A stretch of 64,000 nucleotides of DNA from Massilia antarctica (GCF_015689335.1 NZ_CP065053.1:4650001-4714000), one strand, 5' to 3'. Positions 7,393-18,046 are shown, counted from the stretch's first letter. Notes: a model not told the origin generated them from the letters alone. Numbers and translations are program-made.

Positions 7393-9387
7393 ATGCGCCG
7401 CGGCGCTGCACTGCTTGCATGCCTGTTTTTCACGGCTTGCGGTGGCGGCGGATCGGGCGGTTCATCATCCACCCCGTCCACTCCGGTTGTGGTTGCGCCG
7501 CCAGCGTCCAACTGCGGCGCGGGTGCCGTCGACTACATGGCGGCGGGCGACGATGACATGGCCGCGCTCGGCATCACCTGCATGCAATCTGTGCGGGCCG
7601 GTAAGGAAACCGTGCTGCAGATTCCGAACGGCATGGCGCTCGACAAGGCCGGCAATGCGTATATCCTCGACCGCGCCAAGCAAGTCATCTTCAAGCTCAC
7701 CCCGGCGGGCGCGATGTCGGTGCTGGCCGGCTCGATCGCCAATTACGGCAGCCAGGACGGCGCCGGCGGCGCGGCCAGCTTCAACTTCAACTACCAGTCG
7801 CGCATCATCGTCGATACGGCGGGCAACGTGATCGTGACCGATACCTGCAACAATACCTTGCGCAAGATTACCCCGGGGGGCGTGGTCAGCACGCTCGCCG
7901 GCGTGAGCGAGCAGGTGTGTTGGTTAGGTGCCGGTGTGCTGCCGACGCACGACGGCGCGGGCGCGCAAGCGCTGTTTACGCGTCCGGCAGAGATCGTGCT
8001 TGACGTCAATGGCGACTACCTCGTGATCGAGCAGCTCGGCATCCGCCGCGTGACCCCGGCCGGCGTGGTAAGCCATGTCTCCTGGACAAACGATCCCAAG
8101 AACGAGCGGAAGATCAGCGGGCCATCGCGCATTGCCGTGGCTGGCGACGGCTCGCTGTACGTGGTTGAAAGCGCGCGCATTTATCGCATCAGCGGCGGCC
8201 TGGCCAGCTTTATCGCCGGCGGCGATTACGCCAAGGAAGGCGGCGTACGCGACGGCACCGGCGCCGCAGCCAGTTTCAAGTCCCCGCGCGCCCTCGCGGT
8301 CGATGCGGCGGGCGATGTCTATGTCAGCGATTACGACACCTTGCGCAAGGTTACCCCGCGCGGCGTGGTCACCACGATCGCTGGCGACGGCAAGGGCGGC
8401 GACGTGCGCGATGGCAAGGGAACGGAGGCGCGCTTCTCGTACATCAGTCAACTGTTGATCAATTCATCGGGCAACGTGCTGGCGCTCGATACCGGCGCCA
8501 TGGCGATCCGCACGATCACCCCGGGCGGGGCGGTCACCACCTCGGCCGCCACGCCGGTGACCAGCGCGAGCGTGGACGGCAAGGGCAGCGCAGCGCGCTT
8601 CAACCGGCGCGATGGCACGGCCGCCGATGCTGCCGGCAATCTGTACATCGCCGATTACAACACCAACCTGGTGCGCATGGTCAGCCCGGACGGCGTCGTG
8701 AGCGTGTTTGCCGGCAACGGCGTCAAGGGCGCCGTGTTCGCGCATCCCTACAGCATTGCGGTGGGCCTGAACGGCACTGTGTATGTGGTCGATAGCGAGA
8801 GGATTGCCCGCATCGACGGCGGCGCGACCGCCACGGTCCTGCCGCATCCGGTCGGTGGCGATGCGGTGGTCGATATTGCTGTCGATCCCGAAGGCAACGT
8901 GGCCGTTGCGGGCTACTATTCTGTCAGCCAGGTCTCGTCGTCGGGCAAGGTGACCCAACTGATCGCCGATGCGGGCACTGGCCCGCGCGACCCGAACAAT
9001 TTTTCCTTCCAGCCGGCCAGCATTGCCTACGACCGCCTTGGCAATCTATACGTGGCCGATGACGACAGCAAGGCCGTGTACAAATACAGCAAGGACGGCA
9101 AGCTGACCTTATTCGCGGGCTCGCCCGGCTGGATTGGCGACCGGGACGGCCCGGTGCGCACCGCCATGCTGGGCTTTCACGGGACCACGGAAATGGCGTT
9201 TGCGCCGAATGGCGACATGTATCTGAGCGGCCAAGGCTTGCTGCGTAAGATCAAGCCGGATGGCACCGTATCGACCCCGGCACTGGCATGGGGCAAGCCC
9301 GTGCTTGGTGGTATCGCCATCGGCAATGGCATGCTGATCGGGATGACGGGTTATGCAGTGCTGCACACTGCCTTGCCGGCGGACTGA
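7393..9387 (+). CDS. NHL-repeat lipoprotein
   Basis: A 664-residue exported protein. The start at 7393 gives a short lipoprotein signal MRRGAALLACLFFTACGGGG with lipobox FTAC. An upstream in-frame ATG at 7354 would add 13 residues. A Gly/Ser/Thr/Pro-rich linker follows, then repeats of the NHL beta-propeller type: blocks such as ALDKAGNAYILDRAKQVIFKL, VTPRGVVTTIAGDG and AADAAGNLYIADYNTNLVRMV recur about every 50-60 residues. Such propellers usually act in protein or carbohydrate binding on the cell surface. The gap 7136-7392 holds a run of nine G (7172-7180) and no gene. Confidence 0.82.
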   Translation: MRRGAALLACLFFTACGGGGSGGSSSTPSTPVVVAPPASNCGAGAVDYMAAGDDDMAALGITCMQSVRAGKETVLQIPNGMALDKAGNAYILDRAKQVIFKLTPAGAMSVLAGSIANYGSQDGAGGAASFNFNYQSRIIVDTAGNVIVTDTCNNTLRKITPGGVVSTLAGVSEQVCWLGAGVLPTHDGAGAQALFTRPAEIVLDVNGDYLVIEQLGIRRVTPAGVVSHVSWTNDPKNERKISGPSRIAVAGDGSLYVVESARIYRISGGLASFIAGGDYAKEGGVRDGTGAAASFKSPRALAVDAAGDVYVSDYDTLRKVTPRGVVTTIAGDGKGGDVRDGKGTEARFSYISQLLINSSGNVLALDTGAMAIRTITPGGAVTTSAATPVTSASVDGKGSAARFNRRDGTAADAAGNLYIADYNTNLVRMVSPDGVVSVFAGNGVKGAVFAHPYSIAVGLNGTVYVVDSERIARIDGGATATVLPHPVGGDAVVDIAVDPEGNVAVAGYYSVSQVSSSGKVTQLIADAGTGPRDPNNFSFQPASIAYDRLGNLYVADDDSKAVYKYSKDGKLTLFAGSPGWIGDRDGPVRTAMLGFHGTTEMAFAPNGDMYLSGQGLLRKIKPDGTVSTPALAWGKPVLGGIAIGNGMLIGMTGYAVLHTALPAD

Positions 9388-9453
9388 CAGCGGCGCGTGG
9401 CGGCGGGCGGCCTCGCGGCCGCTTCACGCTACGCCACGGTCACGCTGCGGCCG

Positions 9454-10215
9454 TCAGCCGATCACTTTGCCGTCGAGGTCGTGGCGCGTGATCGTGCCAT
9501 CCTCGCCGATGGCGATCCAGCCGCCGCGTGGCGGCTCGCCATCCGGCTCCCAGTCCGGCAGCACGTAGCGGCGCTTGCCGTCTTTCTCGTGCAATGCCGG
9601 GCGGTGGGTGTGGCCGTGGATCAGCACGTCGGCGCCGGTGGCGGCGAACAGGGCGTCGATCGCCTGCGGCGTGACATCCATGATTTCCATGGTCTTGGTG
9701 CTGTGCGCTTCCTTGCTGCCTTCGCGCAGGTTGGCGATGATCGCCTTGCGCTGGGCCAGCGGCATGGCGAGAAATTGCGCCTGCCACGCCGGCTGGCGTA
9801 CCTGCTTGCGAAATTCCATGTATTTGATGTCGTCGGTGCATTCGGCGTCGCCGTGCACCAGCGCAATGCGCTGCCCGCCGATGTCGGCGATGTGCGGTTC
9901 GGCCAGCAACTCCATGCCGGCCGTATCGGCGAAAGCCTGGCCGACCAGGAAGTCGCGGTTGCCCGCGATCCAGTAGACCGGAATGCCCGCATCGCGCACG
10001 GCGCGGATGGCTGCGGCGATCTTGCGGTGCAGGGGCGCATCGAGGTCGTCGTCGCCCGCCCAGTATTCGAACAGGTCGCCGAGGATGTACAGCGCGCGCG
10101 CGGCCATGGCGCGTTCTTCCAGGAAGGCGAAGAAGGCGTCCACGGTGCGCGCATGCGCGGCCTGCAGATGCAGGTCGGAGATAAACAGCGCGAGCGTTCG
10201 CGCGGGCAGCGTCAT
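9454..10215 (-). CDS. lpxH: UDP-2,3-diacylglucosamine diphosphatase
   Basis: A 253-residue calcineurin-like phosphoesterase that hydrolyses UDP-2,3-diacylglucosamine to lipid X, the fourth step of lipid A synthesis, at the inner face of the cytoplasmic membrane. The di-metal motifs are present in order: FISDLHL, GDLFEYWAGDD, GNRDFL, HGDAEC and HGHTHRP. Length matches LpxH. It is 37 bp downstream of a cyclophilin gene on the same strand, the order commonly seen in Betaproteobacteria (ppiA, ppiB, lpxH). Confidence 0.94.
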   Translation of the reverse strand: MTLPARTLALFISDLHLQAAHARTVDAFFAFLEERAMAARALYILGDLFEYWAGDDDLDAPLHRKIAAAIRAVRDAGIPVYWIAGNRDFLVGQAFADTAGMELLAEPHIADIGGQRIALVHGDAECTDDIKYMEFRKQVRQPAWQAQFLAMPLAQRKAIIANLREGSKEAHSTKTMEIMDVTPQAIDALFAATGADVLIHGHTHRPALHEKDGKRRYVLPDWEPDGEPPRGGWIAIGEDGTITRHDLDGKVIG

Positions 10216-10252
10216 CGCTGCACTGCCGGTGAGGTGTGCCCGCGCAGCATGC

Positions 10253-10741
10253 TTAGATGACCGTGATTTTTTCGATGATCACCGGCTCGACCGGCACATC
10301 GGCGAACATGCCGCTGGTGGCGGTCTTGACCTTGCGGATCTTGTCGACCACATCGGTGCCTTCGCTGACCTTGCCGAACACGGCATAGCCCCAGCCGTCC
10401 TGGCCTGGATAGTCGAGGAAGCTGTTGTTCTTGACGTTGATGAAGAACTGGGCCGATGCCGAGTGCGGCGCCGAAGTGCGGGCCATGGCCAGGGTGTACA
10501 TTTCGTTCTTGAGGCCGTTCTTGCCTTCGTTTTCCACGGTTTGCTCGGCTGGCTTTTGCTTCATGCCTGGCTCGAAACCGCCGCCCTGGATCATGAAGTC
10601 GCCGATGACGCGGTGGAAAATCGTGTTGTCGTAGTGGCCCTTGGCGACGTAGTCGAGGAAGTTGGCGACCGATTTCGGTGCTTTTTCGGCGTCGAGTTCG
10701 ACGGTGATGTTGCCCATGTTGGTGGTGATGAGTACGGCCAT
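10253..10741 (-). CDS. ppiB: Cytoplasmic cyclophilin-type peptidyl-prolyl isomerase
   Basis: A 162-residue cyclophilin without a signal peptide. Key active-site blocks are FHRVIGDFMIQGGGF (catalytic Arg, Phe, Gln), MARTSAPHSASAQFFIN and YAVFGKVSEG. It catalyses cis-trans isomerisation of proline bonds. It lies 66 bp after the periplasmic paralogue, so the pair looks like a duplication with one copy exported. Confidence 0.93.
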   Translation of the reverse strand: MAVLITTNMGNITVELDAEKAPKSVANFLDYVAKGHYDNTIFHRVIGDFMIQGGGFEPGMKQKPAEQTVENEGKNGLKNEMYTLAMARTSAPHSASAQFFINVKNNSFLDYPGQDGWGYAVFGKVSEGTDVVDKIRKVKTATSGMFADVPVEPVIIEKITVI

Positions 10742-10807
10742 AGTGGTGTCCTGTTGGTTAAGTTGTTGTGATGTGCTTCAGTTTGCTACTGGCACGCGCC
10801 CGCTATT

Positions 10808-11401
10808 TTACTGCTTCACGATGGTGGCCGACTTGATGACGATCGGCGTGACCGGGACGTTCTGGTTGCCGCGCACGTCGTCGACCATCACGCCCTTGAT
10901 TTTGTCGACCACGTCCTGGCCGGAAATGACCTTGCCGAACACGGTGTAGCCGAAGCCGTCGCGGCCCGGATAGTCGAGATTGGTGTTTTCGGCGACGTTG
11001 ATGAAAAACTGCGAGGTGGCCGAGTTCGGGTCCTGGGTGCGCGCCATGGCGATCGAGTAGGGCACGTTCAGCAAGCCATTCTTGGCTTCGTTCTGGACCG
11101 GTTTGTTGGTGCGGCGCGGCATCATCTTTTCATCCATGCCGCCGCCCTGGATCATGAAGTCGTTGATGACCCGGTGAAAAATCAATCCCTTGTAATAGCC
11201 GCTTTTGACGTACTGGAGGAAATTGGCGACCGTTTTCGGCGCTTTTTCCTGGTCCAGTTCGAGGACGATTTCGCCCATGCTGGTCTTGAGCGAGACATGC
11301 GGCGTATCGCTTGCCAGCACGGCGGTGCTGAGGGTCAGGCCGCAGAACAGGGTGAGAAAACGGGCGACCAGCGGCATGCGGAACAATAACGAATCTTGCA
11401 T
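10808..11401 (-). CDS. ppiA: Periplasmic cyclophilin-type peptidyl-prolyl isomerase
   Basis: A 197-residue cyclophilin with an N-terminal signal peptide (FLTLFCGLTLSTAVLA, cleavage near residue 30). The catalytic block FHRVINDFMIQGGGM and MARTQDPNSATSQFFIN are intact. An internal ATG (residue 9, 11377) gives a more compact signal peptide and is an alternative start. It assists folding of exported proteins and is the first of the ppiA-ppiB-lpxH set. Confidence 0.92.
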   Translation of the reverse strand: MQDSLLFRMPLVARFLTLFCGLTLSTAVLASDTPHVSLKTSMGEIVLELDQEKAPKTVANFLQYVKSGYYKGLIFHRVINDFMIQGGGMDEKMMPRRTNKPVQNEAKNGLLNVPYSIAMARTQDPNSATSQFFINVAENTNLDYPGRDGFGYTVFGKVISGQDVVDKIKGVMVDDVRGNQNVPVTPIVIKSATIVKQ

Positions 11402-11674
11402 TTGAAATCCTTGACGTGAAGTGCTTGTTGTTATATGGAGGGAAGGCTGTCAAGCCTTTACCGCAAAAATAAACCTGATCCATATGCGGCCAGCCGGGAT
11501 TTTAACAATGCTATACTTTGTACAGAACGTCCCATTCTATCAAAGAAGAACAAGACAGAGGGCTCCGACGATCTCGATGCAAACCACGCCTGACCGGCGC
11601 GCGCCCACCGCGGCGATCGCGCCCGGTTGTCGTTTTGCCCGGGCGCGGCGCGCGCTGTAACGAGTAAGAATCCG
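11402..11674. other. Intergenic region between ppiA and cysS
   Basis: A 273-bp gap between divergent genes. A possible minus-10 element TATACT lies near 11512 on the plus strand, but no good minus-35 element is seen. No RNA gene or convincing small ORF was found. Confidence 0.4.
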
Positions 11675-13087
11675 ATGAGCCAATTAAAGATCTACAACAC
11701 GCTTGCGCGTGAAAAGCAGGTATTCAACCCGATCGAGCCCGGCAAAGCCGGCATGTACGTGTGCGGGATGACGATCTACGACTACTGCCATATCGGCCAT
11801 GCGCGCATGATGATGGCGTTCGACGTCATCTATCGCTGGCTCAAGGTATCGGGCTACCAGGTTACGTACGTGCGCAACATTACCGATATCGAAGACAAGA
11901 TCATCAAGCGCGCCGTCGACAATGGCGAGTCGATCTCGCAGCTGACGTCGCGCTTCGAAAAGTACATGGATGAAGACACCGCGGCGCTCGGCATCTTGCC
12001 GCCCGACGTGGTGCCGCATGCGACCGCCTACGTGCCGCAGATGCTGTCGATCATCGCCCAGCTCGAACAGAAGGGCCTGGCCTACAAGTCCGACGATGGC
12101 GATGTGAATTACGCGGTGCGTAATTTCCCCGGCTACGGAAAGCTTTCCGGCAAGTCGCTCGACGACCTGCGCGCGGGCGAACGGGTCGACGTCAATACCG
12201 GCAAGCGCGATCCGCTCGACTTCGTGCTGTGGAAGGCGTCCAAGGAATCGGAACCCGACGAAGTCAAATGGGAATCGACCTGGGGCAGCGGCCGTCCGGG
12301 CTGGCATATCGAATGCTCGGCGATGTCGTGCGCGACCCTGGGCGAACACTTCGACATCCACGGCGGCGGCGCCGACCTGCAATTCCCGCACCACGAGAAC
12401 GAGATCGCCCAGTCCGAAGGCGCGTTCGGTCATCCGATGGCCAACTACTGGGTGCACAACGGCTTCGTGCGCGTGGTCGACGAAAAGACCAACGTCGCCG
12501 AAAAAATGTCGAAGTCGCTGAATAATTTCTTCACGATCCGCGACGTGCTCAAGCTGTACGACGCCGAAGTGATCCGCTTCTTCATCTTGCGCGGGCATTA
12601 CCGCAGTCCGCTGAACTACGGCGCGGCCAACCTCGACGACGCCAAGGTTGCCTTGACGCGCCTGTACACGGCGCTGGCCGGCATCGACCTCGGCACGGAG
12701 TCGCTCGACGTCGACTGGAACGAAGCGCACGCGCTGCGTTTTCGCGAAGCGATGGACGACGACTTCAACACGCCGATTGCGATCGCCGTGCTGTTCGACC
12801 TCGTCACCGAGCTGAACAAAAGCAAGTCGGCCGCGCTGGCGCGCCAGTTCAAGGCCCTCGCTGCCGTATTGGGCTTGCTCGAACGCGCGCCGCAGGCATT
12901 CCTGCAGGCGGGCGGCGAGGAGGGCGGCATGGACGAAGCGGCCATCGTGGCGGCCATCGCCAGGCGCGGCGAAGCGAAGAAAGCACGCAACTTCGCCGAG
13001 TCCGACAGCATTCGCGCCGGCTTGCTGGCGGCCGGCATCGTCCTCGAAGACAAACCGGACGGCACGACCAACTGGCGCCGCGCATGA
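11675..13087 (+). CDS. cysS: Cysteinyl-tRNA synthetase
   Basis: A 470-residue class I synthetase that charges tRNA-Cys. HIGH is at residues 39-42, the KMSKS loop reads EKMSKSLNN near residue 275, and zinc ligands include Cys30, the Cys of WHIECSAMS and HHENE. ATG 11675 is preferred: it begins [14 protein letters not shown] as in the family, while the longer frame from 11627 adds atypical residues. The stop overlaps the DNA glycosylase start in ATGA (13084-13087). Confidence 0.96.
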   Translation: MSQLKIYNTLAREKQVFNPIEPGKAGMYVCGMTIYDYCHIGHARMMMAFDVIYRWLKVSGYQVTYVRNITDIEDKIIKRAVDNGESISQLTSRFEKYMDEDTAALGILPPDVVPHATAYVPQMLSIIAQLEQKGLAYKSDDGDVNYAVRNFPGYGKLSGKSLDDLRAGERVDVNTGKRDPLDFVLWKASKESEPDEVKWESTWGSGRPGWHIECSAMSCATLGEHFDIHGGGADLQFPHHENEIAQSEGAFGHPMANYWVHNGFVRVVDEKTNVAEKMSKSLNNFFTIRDVLKLYDAEVIRFFILRGHYRSPLNYGAANLDDAKVALTRLYTALAGIDLGTESLDVDWNEAHALRFREAMDDDFNTPIAIAVLFDLVTELNKSKSAALARQFKALAAVLGLLERAPQAFLQAGGEEGGMDEAAIVAAIARRGEAKKARNFAESDSIRAGLLAAGIVLEDKPDGTTNWRRA

Positions 13088-13746
13088 TGGCGCCAACCAA
13101 GGAAACGGCGGGGGCCACTCCGCCGCCGCTGGAGGTGCCTGAGTACTGGGAGCAAGCCAAGATCGAACTCATGAAGCGCGACCGCATCATGAAAAAGCTG
13201 ATCCCGCAATTCGGCGACCTGCACCTGGTCGGCCATGGCGATCCGTTCACCACCCTGGCACGCTCGGTGGTGGGCCAGCAGGTCACCACCAAGGCCGCCG
13301 ATGCGGCATGGAACAAGCTGCTCACGGCCTGTCCCAAGATCACGCCAGCCCAGGTGATCAAGGCGGGCGCCGAGCAATTGTCGGCCTGCGGCCTGTCCAA
13401 GCGCAAGACCGAATACATCCTCGACCTGGCCGACCATTTCAAGGCCAAGCGGGTGCACGCGAACCAGTGGGCCGAAATGGATGACGAAGCCGTCATCGCC
13501 GAGCTGGTGCAGATTCGCGGTATCGGACGCTGGACAGCGGAAATGTTCCTGATATTCAATCTGCTGCGCCCGAATGTCTTGCCGCTGGATGATCCCGGCC
13601 TGATTCAAGGTATCAGCCAGAACTACTTTTCCGGCGAACCGGTATCGCGCAGCGATGCGCGCGAGGTCTCGGCCAATTGGGAGCCTTGGAGAACGGTCGC
13701 TACGTGGTATTTGTGGCGTAGCCTCGATCCGGTTCCGGTAGAATAG
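13084..13746 (+). CDS. DNA-3-methyladenine glycosylase II (AlkA-like)
   Basis: A 220-residue HhH-GPD base-excision glycosylase that removes alkylated purines. The helix-hairpin-helix [18 protein letters not shown] is followed by the catalytic aspartate region LPLDDPGL. There is no N-terminal Ada-like or AlkA beta domain, so it is the short, single-domain type common in Betaproteobacteria. No iron-sulfur Cys cluster follows. It is coupled to cysS by a 4-bp overlap. Confidence 0.88.
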   Translation: MMAPTKETAGATPPPLEVPEYWEQAKIELMKRDRIMKKLIPQFGDLHLVGHGDPFTTLARSVVGQQVTTKAADAAWNKLLTACPKITPAQVIKAGAEQLSACGLSKRKTEYILDLADHFKAKRVHANQWAEMDDEAVIAELVQIRGIGRWTAEMFLIFNLLRPNVLPLDDPGLIQGISQNYFSGEPVSRSDAREVSANWEPWRTVATWYLWRSLDPVPVE

Positions 13747-13803
13747 CGCCTGAAGTGGCCGTGCGGTGGGGTATGCTGCGGCCAGAATTTACCCGGAGGT
13801 ATA

Positions 13804-14781
13804 ATGATTAAACAAACTTTCCTCAGTTTTGAGCAGCCAATTGCCGAGCTTGATGCCAAAATTGAAGAGCTGCGCTTCGTCCAGGACGATTCGGCGGTCG
13901 ACATCTCCGAAGAAATCGACCGCCTGGCCAAGAAGAGCCAGCAACTGACCAAAGATATCTACGCCAAGCTCACGCCGTGGCAGGTGTCGCAGATTGCGCG
14001 CCATCAGCAACGTCCATACACCATGGACTATGTGAACGAAATCTTTACCGACTTCCACGAACTGCACGGCGACCGCACCTACGCGGACGACCTGTCGATC
14101 GTCGGCGGCCTGGCGCGCTTTAACGGCCAGTCCTGCATGGTCATCGGCCACCAGAAGGGGCGCGACACCAAGGAACGCGCGATGCGCAACTTCGGCATGC
14201 CCAAGCCCGAAGGCTACCGCAAGGCCATGCGCCTGATGAAGCTGGCCGAAAAATTCGGCTTGCCGATCTTCACCTTCGTCGATACGCCAGGCGCTTTCCC
14301 CGGCATCGACGCCGAAGAGCGCGGCCAGTCCGAAGCCATCGGCCACAATCTGTACGTGATGGCTGAGCTGAAGGTGCCGCTGATCGCCACCATCATCGGC
14401 GAAGGCGGCTCCGGCGGCGCGCTGGCGATTGCCGTGGGCGACGCCGTGCTGATGCTGCAATATGCCACCTACTCGGTCATCTCGCCGGAAGGCTGCGCAT
14501 CGATCCTCTGGAAAACCTCGGAGCGCGCGTCCGACGCGGCCGATGCGCTGGGCCTGACCGCGCACCGCCTGAAAGCGATGGGCCTGATCGACAAGATCAT
14601 CAACGAGCCGCTCGGTGGCGCCCACCGCGATCCGAAGGGCATGGCCGTCATGCTCAAGCGCGCCCTGGCCGATACCCTGCGCCAGTTCCACGGCATGAAG
14701 ACCAAGGACTTGATCGAAGCGCGTCACAACAAGTTGATGAGCTACGGCAAATTCAAAGAAACGACCCCGGCCGACGAGTGA
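13804..14781 (+). CDS. accA: Acetyl-CoA carboxylase carboxyltransferase subunit alpha
   Basis: A 325-residue protein of normal AccA length. It transfers the carboxyl group from biotin to acetyl-CoA, with AccD, in the first committed step of fatty acid synthesis. Crotonase-like oxyanion-hole glycines are in [15 protein letters not shown], and the N-terminus has the helical [19 protein letters not shown] segment. A strong GGAGG Shine-Dalgarno sits 5-6 bp before ATG 13804. The stop overlaps the tilS GTG start. Confidence 0.96.
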   Translation: MIKQTFLSFEQPIAELDAKIEELRFVQDDSAVDISEEIDRLAKKSQQLTKDIYAKLTPWQVSQIARHQQRPYTMDYVNEIFTDFHELHGDRTYADDLSIVGGLARFNGQSCMVIGHQKGRDTKERAMRNFGMPKPEGYRKAMRLMKLAEKFGLPIFTFVDTPGAFPGIDAEERGQSEAIGHNLYVMAELKVPLIATIIGEGGSGGALAIAVGDAVLMLQYATYSVISPEGCASILWKTSERASDAADALGLTAHRLKAMGLIDKIINEPLGGAHRDPKGMAVMLKRALADTLRQFHGMKTKDLIEARHNKLMSYGKFKETTPADE

Positions 14782-16187
14782 ACCAGACCACCAACGCAGC
14801 GCTTGCAGCGCAGTTTGCGCAAGCGCTCGACGCGTTGCGTGCACAAGGCGAACGCCCCTCGGTGGCGATCGCTTACAGCGGCGGGCTCGATTCCTCGGCC
14901 CTGCTGCACCTGGCGGCGCAGTACGCATCCGCCCACGATGTTCCCCTGTTTGCTTTCCACGTCCACCACGGCATCAGCCCCAACGCCGATGCCTGGCTGG
15001 CGCATTGCGAAGCGACTTGTGCCCGTCTCGGCGTGCCATTCGCCGCGCGCCGCGTGGTGCTGGAAAAAACCAGATCCGGTGTGGAAGCGGCTGCCCGCAA
15101 GCTGCGCTACGCCGCCCTGGGCGCCCTGTGCGCGGAGCACGCGGTGCGCCTCATGCTCACCGCCCACCATCTCGACGACCAGGCTGAAACCGTGCTGCTG
15201 CAACTGCTGCGCGGCTCCGGCACGGCCGGCTTGTCCGGCATGGATGCGGCCAACGCCGCGCCCGAGCTGCTGGGCAACCCCGACCTGGTGATGGCGCGCC
15301 CCTTGCTGCCGGTTTCGCGCCAGCAGCTCGAAGCGTACGCGGCCGCGCATGACATCGCCTGGGTCGAGGATGAATCGAACACCCACCCGCGCTATGCACG
15401 CAACGCGCTGCGTCACCAGGTGATGCCGGCACTGGCCACGGCCTTTCCCGGCTACCAGGAACGCTTTGCGCGCAGCGCGGCACACGCGCAGTCGGCCCAG
15501 CGCCTGTTGACCGAACTGGCCGTACAAGACCTGGCTGCCTGCCTGGTCGACAATTGCATCGACGTCGCCAAGCTGCGCGCGATGAGCCTGGACCGCGCCT
15601 ACAACATGCTGCGCTACTGGTTCGGGCTGCGCGCGCTGCGCATGCCGTCGACCGCCTGGCTGACCGAAATGGTGACCCAGCTGGTGGAGGCGCGCCACGA
15701 CGCCCAGCTGCTGGTAACGCACCCCGACTGCCATATCCGGCGTCATCGCGACCGCCTGTACATCACGCCCAAGCTGGCCGACCTGGCCGGCCAGCGCGAT
15801 CCGGACGACGAAGGCATTTTTGTGAAAGAGGGCGAGCGCTTCGCCTGGACCGGGGAGGCGTGCATGGCCTTTCCGGCTTACGGCGGGGTGCTGCATTTCG
15901 ACCCGGCGCAGCAGGGTTTCGATAGCGCCTGGCTGCGCGCCCAGCCCTTGCAAATCGACTTTCGCAAGGGCGGCGAACGCCTGAAACCGGCCGCCAACCG
16001 GCCCACGCGTCCGCTCAAGTACCACTACCAAGCCTGCAACGTACCCGCCTGGGAACGCGAGCGCCTGCCGGTGGTCAGCAGCGGCAAGGATGTGCTGTTC
16101 GCGGCCGGCATCGGCATGGATTGCCATCACTTCGGGAGCGTGCCCGCGTCCCTGATCAGCCTGCGCTGGGAAGCGCATCCGGCCTGA
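14778..16187 (+). CDS. tilS: tRNA(Ile)-lysidine synthetase
   Basis: A 469-residue enzyme that converts cytidine 34 of the tRNA-Ile(CAU) anticodon to lysidine using ATP and lysine. The PP-loop [10 protein letters not shown] is near residue 34, [15 protein letters not shown] follows at about 130, and the C-terminal TilS domain is present ([19 protein letters not shown]). The start is GTG 14778, overlapping the accA stop as GTGA. The accA-tilS order is conserved in Betaproteobacteria. Confidence 0.95.
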   Translation: MNQTTNAALAAQFAQALDALRAQGERPSVAIAYSGGLDSSALLHLAAQYASAHDVPLFAFHVHHGISPNADAWLAHCEATCARLGVPFAARRVVLEKTRSGVEAAARKLRYAALGALCAEHAVRLMLTAHHLDDQAETVLLQLLRGSGTAGLSGMDAANAAPELLGNPDLVMARPLLPVSRQQLEAYAAAHDIAWVEDESNTHPRYARNALRHQVMPALATAFPGYQERFARSAAHAQSAQRLLTELAVQDLAACLVDNCIDVAKLRAMSLDRAYNMLRYWFGLRALRMPSTAWLTEMVTQLVEARHDAQLLVTHPDCHIRRHRDRLYITPKLADLAGQRDPDDEGIFVKEGERFAWTGEACMAFPAYGGVLHFDPAQQGFDSAWLRAQPLQIDFRKGGERLKPAANRPTRPLKYHYQACNVPAWERERLPVVSSGKDVLFAAGIGMDCHHFGSVPASLISLRWEAHPA

Positions 16188-16248
16188 CGACTACGCAGAA
16201 ATGTAATTTCGATATAGCAATAACGTATAGGTTTGTCCATCGACTGCC

Positions 16249-16277
16249 TTGTTTTTCTGCATCGCAGCATGTAGAGT
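16249..16277 (+). promoter_or_regulatory. Possible lysC promoter
   Basis: TTGTTT (16249-16254), a 17-bp spacer and TAGAGT (16272-16277) lie about 43 bp upstream of the aspartate kinase start. Both hexamers are imperfect, so this is tentative. Confidence 0.35.
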
Positions 16278-16319
16278 AAAGCCCTCCTTTTTCATTAACC
16301 GAGCGGAAACTTCACTCTT

Positions 16320-17567
16320 ATGGCTTTAATCGTCCACAAATATGGCGGAACGTCGATGGGCTCGACCGACCGCATCAAGAACGTTGCGTTACGCGTCGCC
16401 AAATGGCATGACGCGGGGCACCAGATTATTGTTGTGCCTTCGGCGATGTCGGGCGAAACCAACCGCCTGATCGGCCTGGCAAAACAACTGATGGAACAGC
16501 CTGATCCGCGCGAACTGGACATGATTGCCTCCACGGGTGAACAGGTTTCCGTCGGTTTGCTGGCGATGGCCTTGCTGGCGATCGGCAAGCCGGCCGTGTC
16601 GTATGCGGGCTGGCAAGTGGCGATCAAGACCGACTCGGCCTTCACCAAGGCGCGCATCGAGTCGATCGATGACGTCAAGGTCAAGGCCGATCTGGATGCC
16701 GGCAAGATCGTGATCATCACCGGTTTCCAGGGTGTCGATGGGAAGGGCAATATCGCCACCCTCGGCCGCGGCGGCTCGGATACCTCGGCCGTGGCGATCG
16801 CGGCGGCGATGAAGGCGCAGGAATGCCTGATCTACACCGACGTCGACGGCGTCTACACGACCGATCCGCGCGTGGTGTCGGAAGCACGCCGCCTGAAAAC
16901 CATTACGTTTGAAGAAATGCTGGAGCTGGCCTCGCTGGGCTCGAAAGTGCTGCAGAGCCGCTCCGTGGAATTCGCAGGTAATTACCGCGTGCCGACCCGC
17001 GTGTTGTCATCGCTGACCGATCCCCTGATGCCGCTTGAAGAAGAAGCCAACTCGGGCACCCTGATTTCGTTTGAGGAAGATACAAATATGGAACAAGCCG
17101 TCATCTCCGGCATCGCATTTAACCGCGATGAGGCCAAAATCACCATCCTGGGCGTGCCGGACAAGCCGGGTGTGGCGTACCACATCCTGGGGCCCGTGGC
17201 CGACGCCAACATCGAAGTCGACATGATCATCCAGAACCAGTCGGTGGAAGGCAAGACCGACTTCACGTTCACGGTCACGCGCGGCGAGTATGCCAAGGCC
17301 ATGGGCGTGCTCGAAGGCGTCAAGACCGAGATCGGGGCGGCCAGCATTTCGGGCGACGCCAAGGTGTCGAAGGTGTCGGTGGTCGGCGTGGGCATGCGCA
17401 GCCACGTGGGCGTGGCCTCGCAGATGTTCCGTACCCTGTCGGAAGAGGGCATCAACATCTTGATGATCTCGACATCGGAGATCAAGATCTCGGTGCTGAT
17501 CGATGAAAAGTACATGGAACTGGCCGTGCGCGCCCTGCATAAGGCCTTCGATTTGGAAAAAGCATAA
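16320..17567 (+). CDS. lysC: Aspartate kinase
   Basis: A 415-residue monofunctional aspartokinase, first enzyme of the lysine, threonine and methionine pathway. The kinase motif KYGGTS is at residues 6-11, the catalytic region GRGGSDTSAVAIA near 150, and TDVDGVYTTDPR around 176. Two ACT domains follow residue 260 and should bind lysine or threonine for feedback inhibition. An ATG inside the gene (near 17088) could make a separate beta subunit, as known in some bacteria, but nothing here proves it. Confidence 0.95.
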   Translation: MALIVHKYGGTSMGSTDRIKNVALRVAKWHDAGHQIIVVPSAMSGETNRLIGLAKQLMEQPDPRELDMIASTGEQVSVGLLAMALLAIGKPAVSYAGWQVAIKTDSAFTKARIESIDDVKVKADLDAGKIVIITGFQGVDGKGNIATLGRGGSDTSAVAIAAAMKAQECLIYTDVDGVYTTDPRVVSEARRLKTITFEEMLELASLGSKVLQSRSVEFAGNYRVPTRVLSSLTDPLMPLEEEANSGTLISFEEDTNMEQAVISGIAFNRDEAKITILGVPDKPGVAYHILGPVADANIEVDMIIQNQSVEGKTDFTFTVTRGEYAKAMGVLEGVKTEIGAASISGDAKVSKVSVVGVGMRSHVGVASQMFRTLSEEGINILMISTSEIKISVLIDEKYMELAVRALHKAFDLEKA

Positions 17568-17593
17568 TATTTCCGAAAAATGGATGCGCAGCA

Positions 17594-17622
17594 TTGCAAA
17601 ATCCTGACCGAGCCGGTATGAT
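17594..17622 (+). promoter_or_regulatory. Promoter of the first tRNA-Ser gene
   Basis: TTGCAA (17594-17599), a 17-bp spacer and TATGAT (17617-17622) precede the tRNA by about 39 bp. The 22-bp block around the minus-10 (CCGGTATGATCTTGGTCTTC and two more bases) recurs at 17906-17927 before the second tRNA copy. Confidence 0.7.
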
Positions 17623-17660
17623 CTTGGTCTTCTGATCTGGTGAAACCTACTGGGCAGAAT

Positions 17661-17752
17661 GGAGATGTGGCCGAGTGGCCGAAGGCACATCCCTGCTAAG
17701 GATGCATATGGGGTAACCTGTATCGTGAGTTCGAATCTCACCATCTCCGCCA
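17661..17752 (+). tRNA. tRNA-Ser (anticodon GCU), copy 1
   Basis: A 92-nt class II tRNA with encoded CCA. The acceptor stem GGAGATG pairs with CATCTCC (17742-17748), the anticodon stem CATCC/GGATG encloses loop CTGCTAA with anticodon GCT at 17695-17697, and a long variable arm and TTCGAAT T-loop follow. It reads AGC and AGU codons. Its own promoter lies upstream and an intrinsic terminator downstream. Confidence 0.96.
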
Positions 17753-17782
17753 GAATCCTGTCCAGCTTGCTGCTGGACTGTC

Positions 17783-17822
17783 AAAAAACCCGCAGCGCTC
17801 GTCATGAGCCTGCGGGTTTTTT
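17783..17822 (+). terminator. Intrinsic terminator after the first tRNA-Ser
   Basis: AAAAAACCCGCAG (17783-17795) pairs with CTGCGGGTTTTTT (17810-17822), ending in a T run. A smaller hairpin lies at 17761-17777. Confidence 0.85.
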
Positions 17823-17954
17823 GTGTTTGCTTGCCGGCACGCCCCGGAGAAGCCGCAATTTTTTCGGGGGGAGGGGGCCGCGGCCCTGTTCGCCGCTGCC
17901 GGAATCCGGTATGATCTTGGTCTTCTGGCTTAGCAATACTGTGTAGGCCAGAAT

Positions 17955-18046
17955 GGAGATGTGGCCGAGTGGCCGAAGGCACGTCCCTGCTAAGGACGCA
18001 TATGGGGTAACCTGTATCGTGAGTTCGAATCTCACCATCTCCGCCA
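17955..18046 (+). tRNA. tRNA-Ser (anticodon GCU), copy 2
   Basis: A 92-nt near-duplicate of the tRNA at 17661 with the same anticodon and encoded CCA. It differs in the anticodon stem: CGTCC/GGACG instead of CATCC/GGATG, a compensated A-U to G-C pair change. The upstream minus-10 block (TATGAT and flanks) is duplicated too, while its minus-35 is poor. Confidence 0.96.
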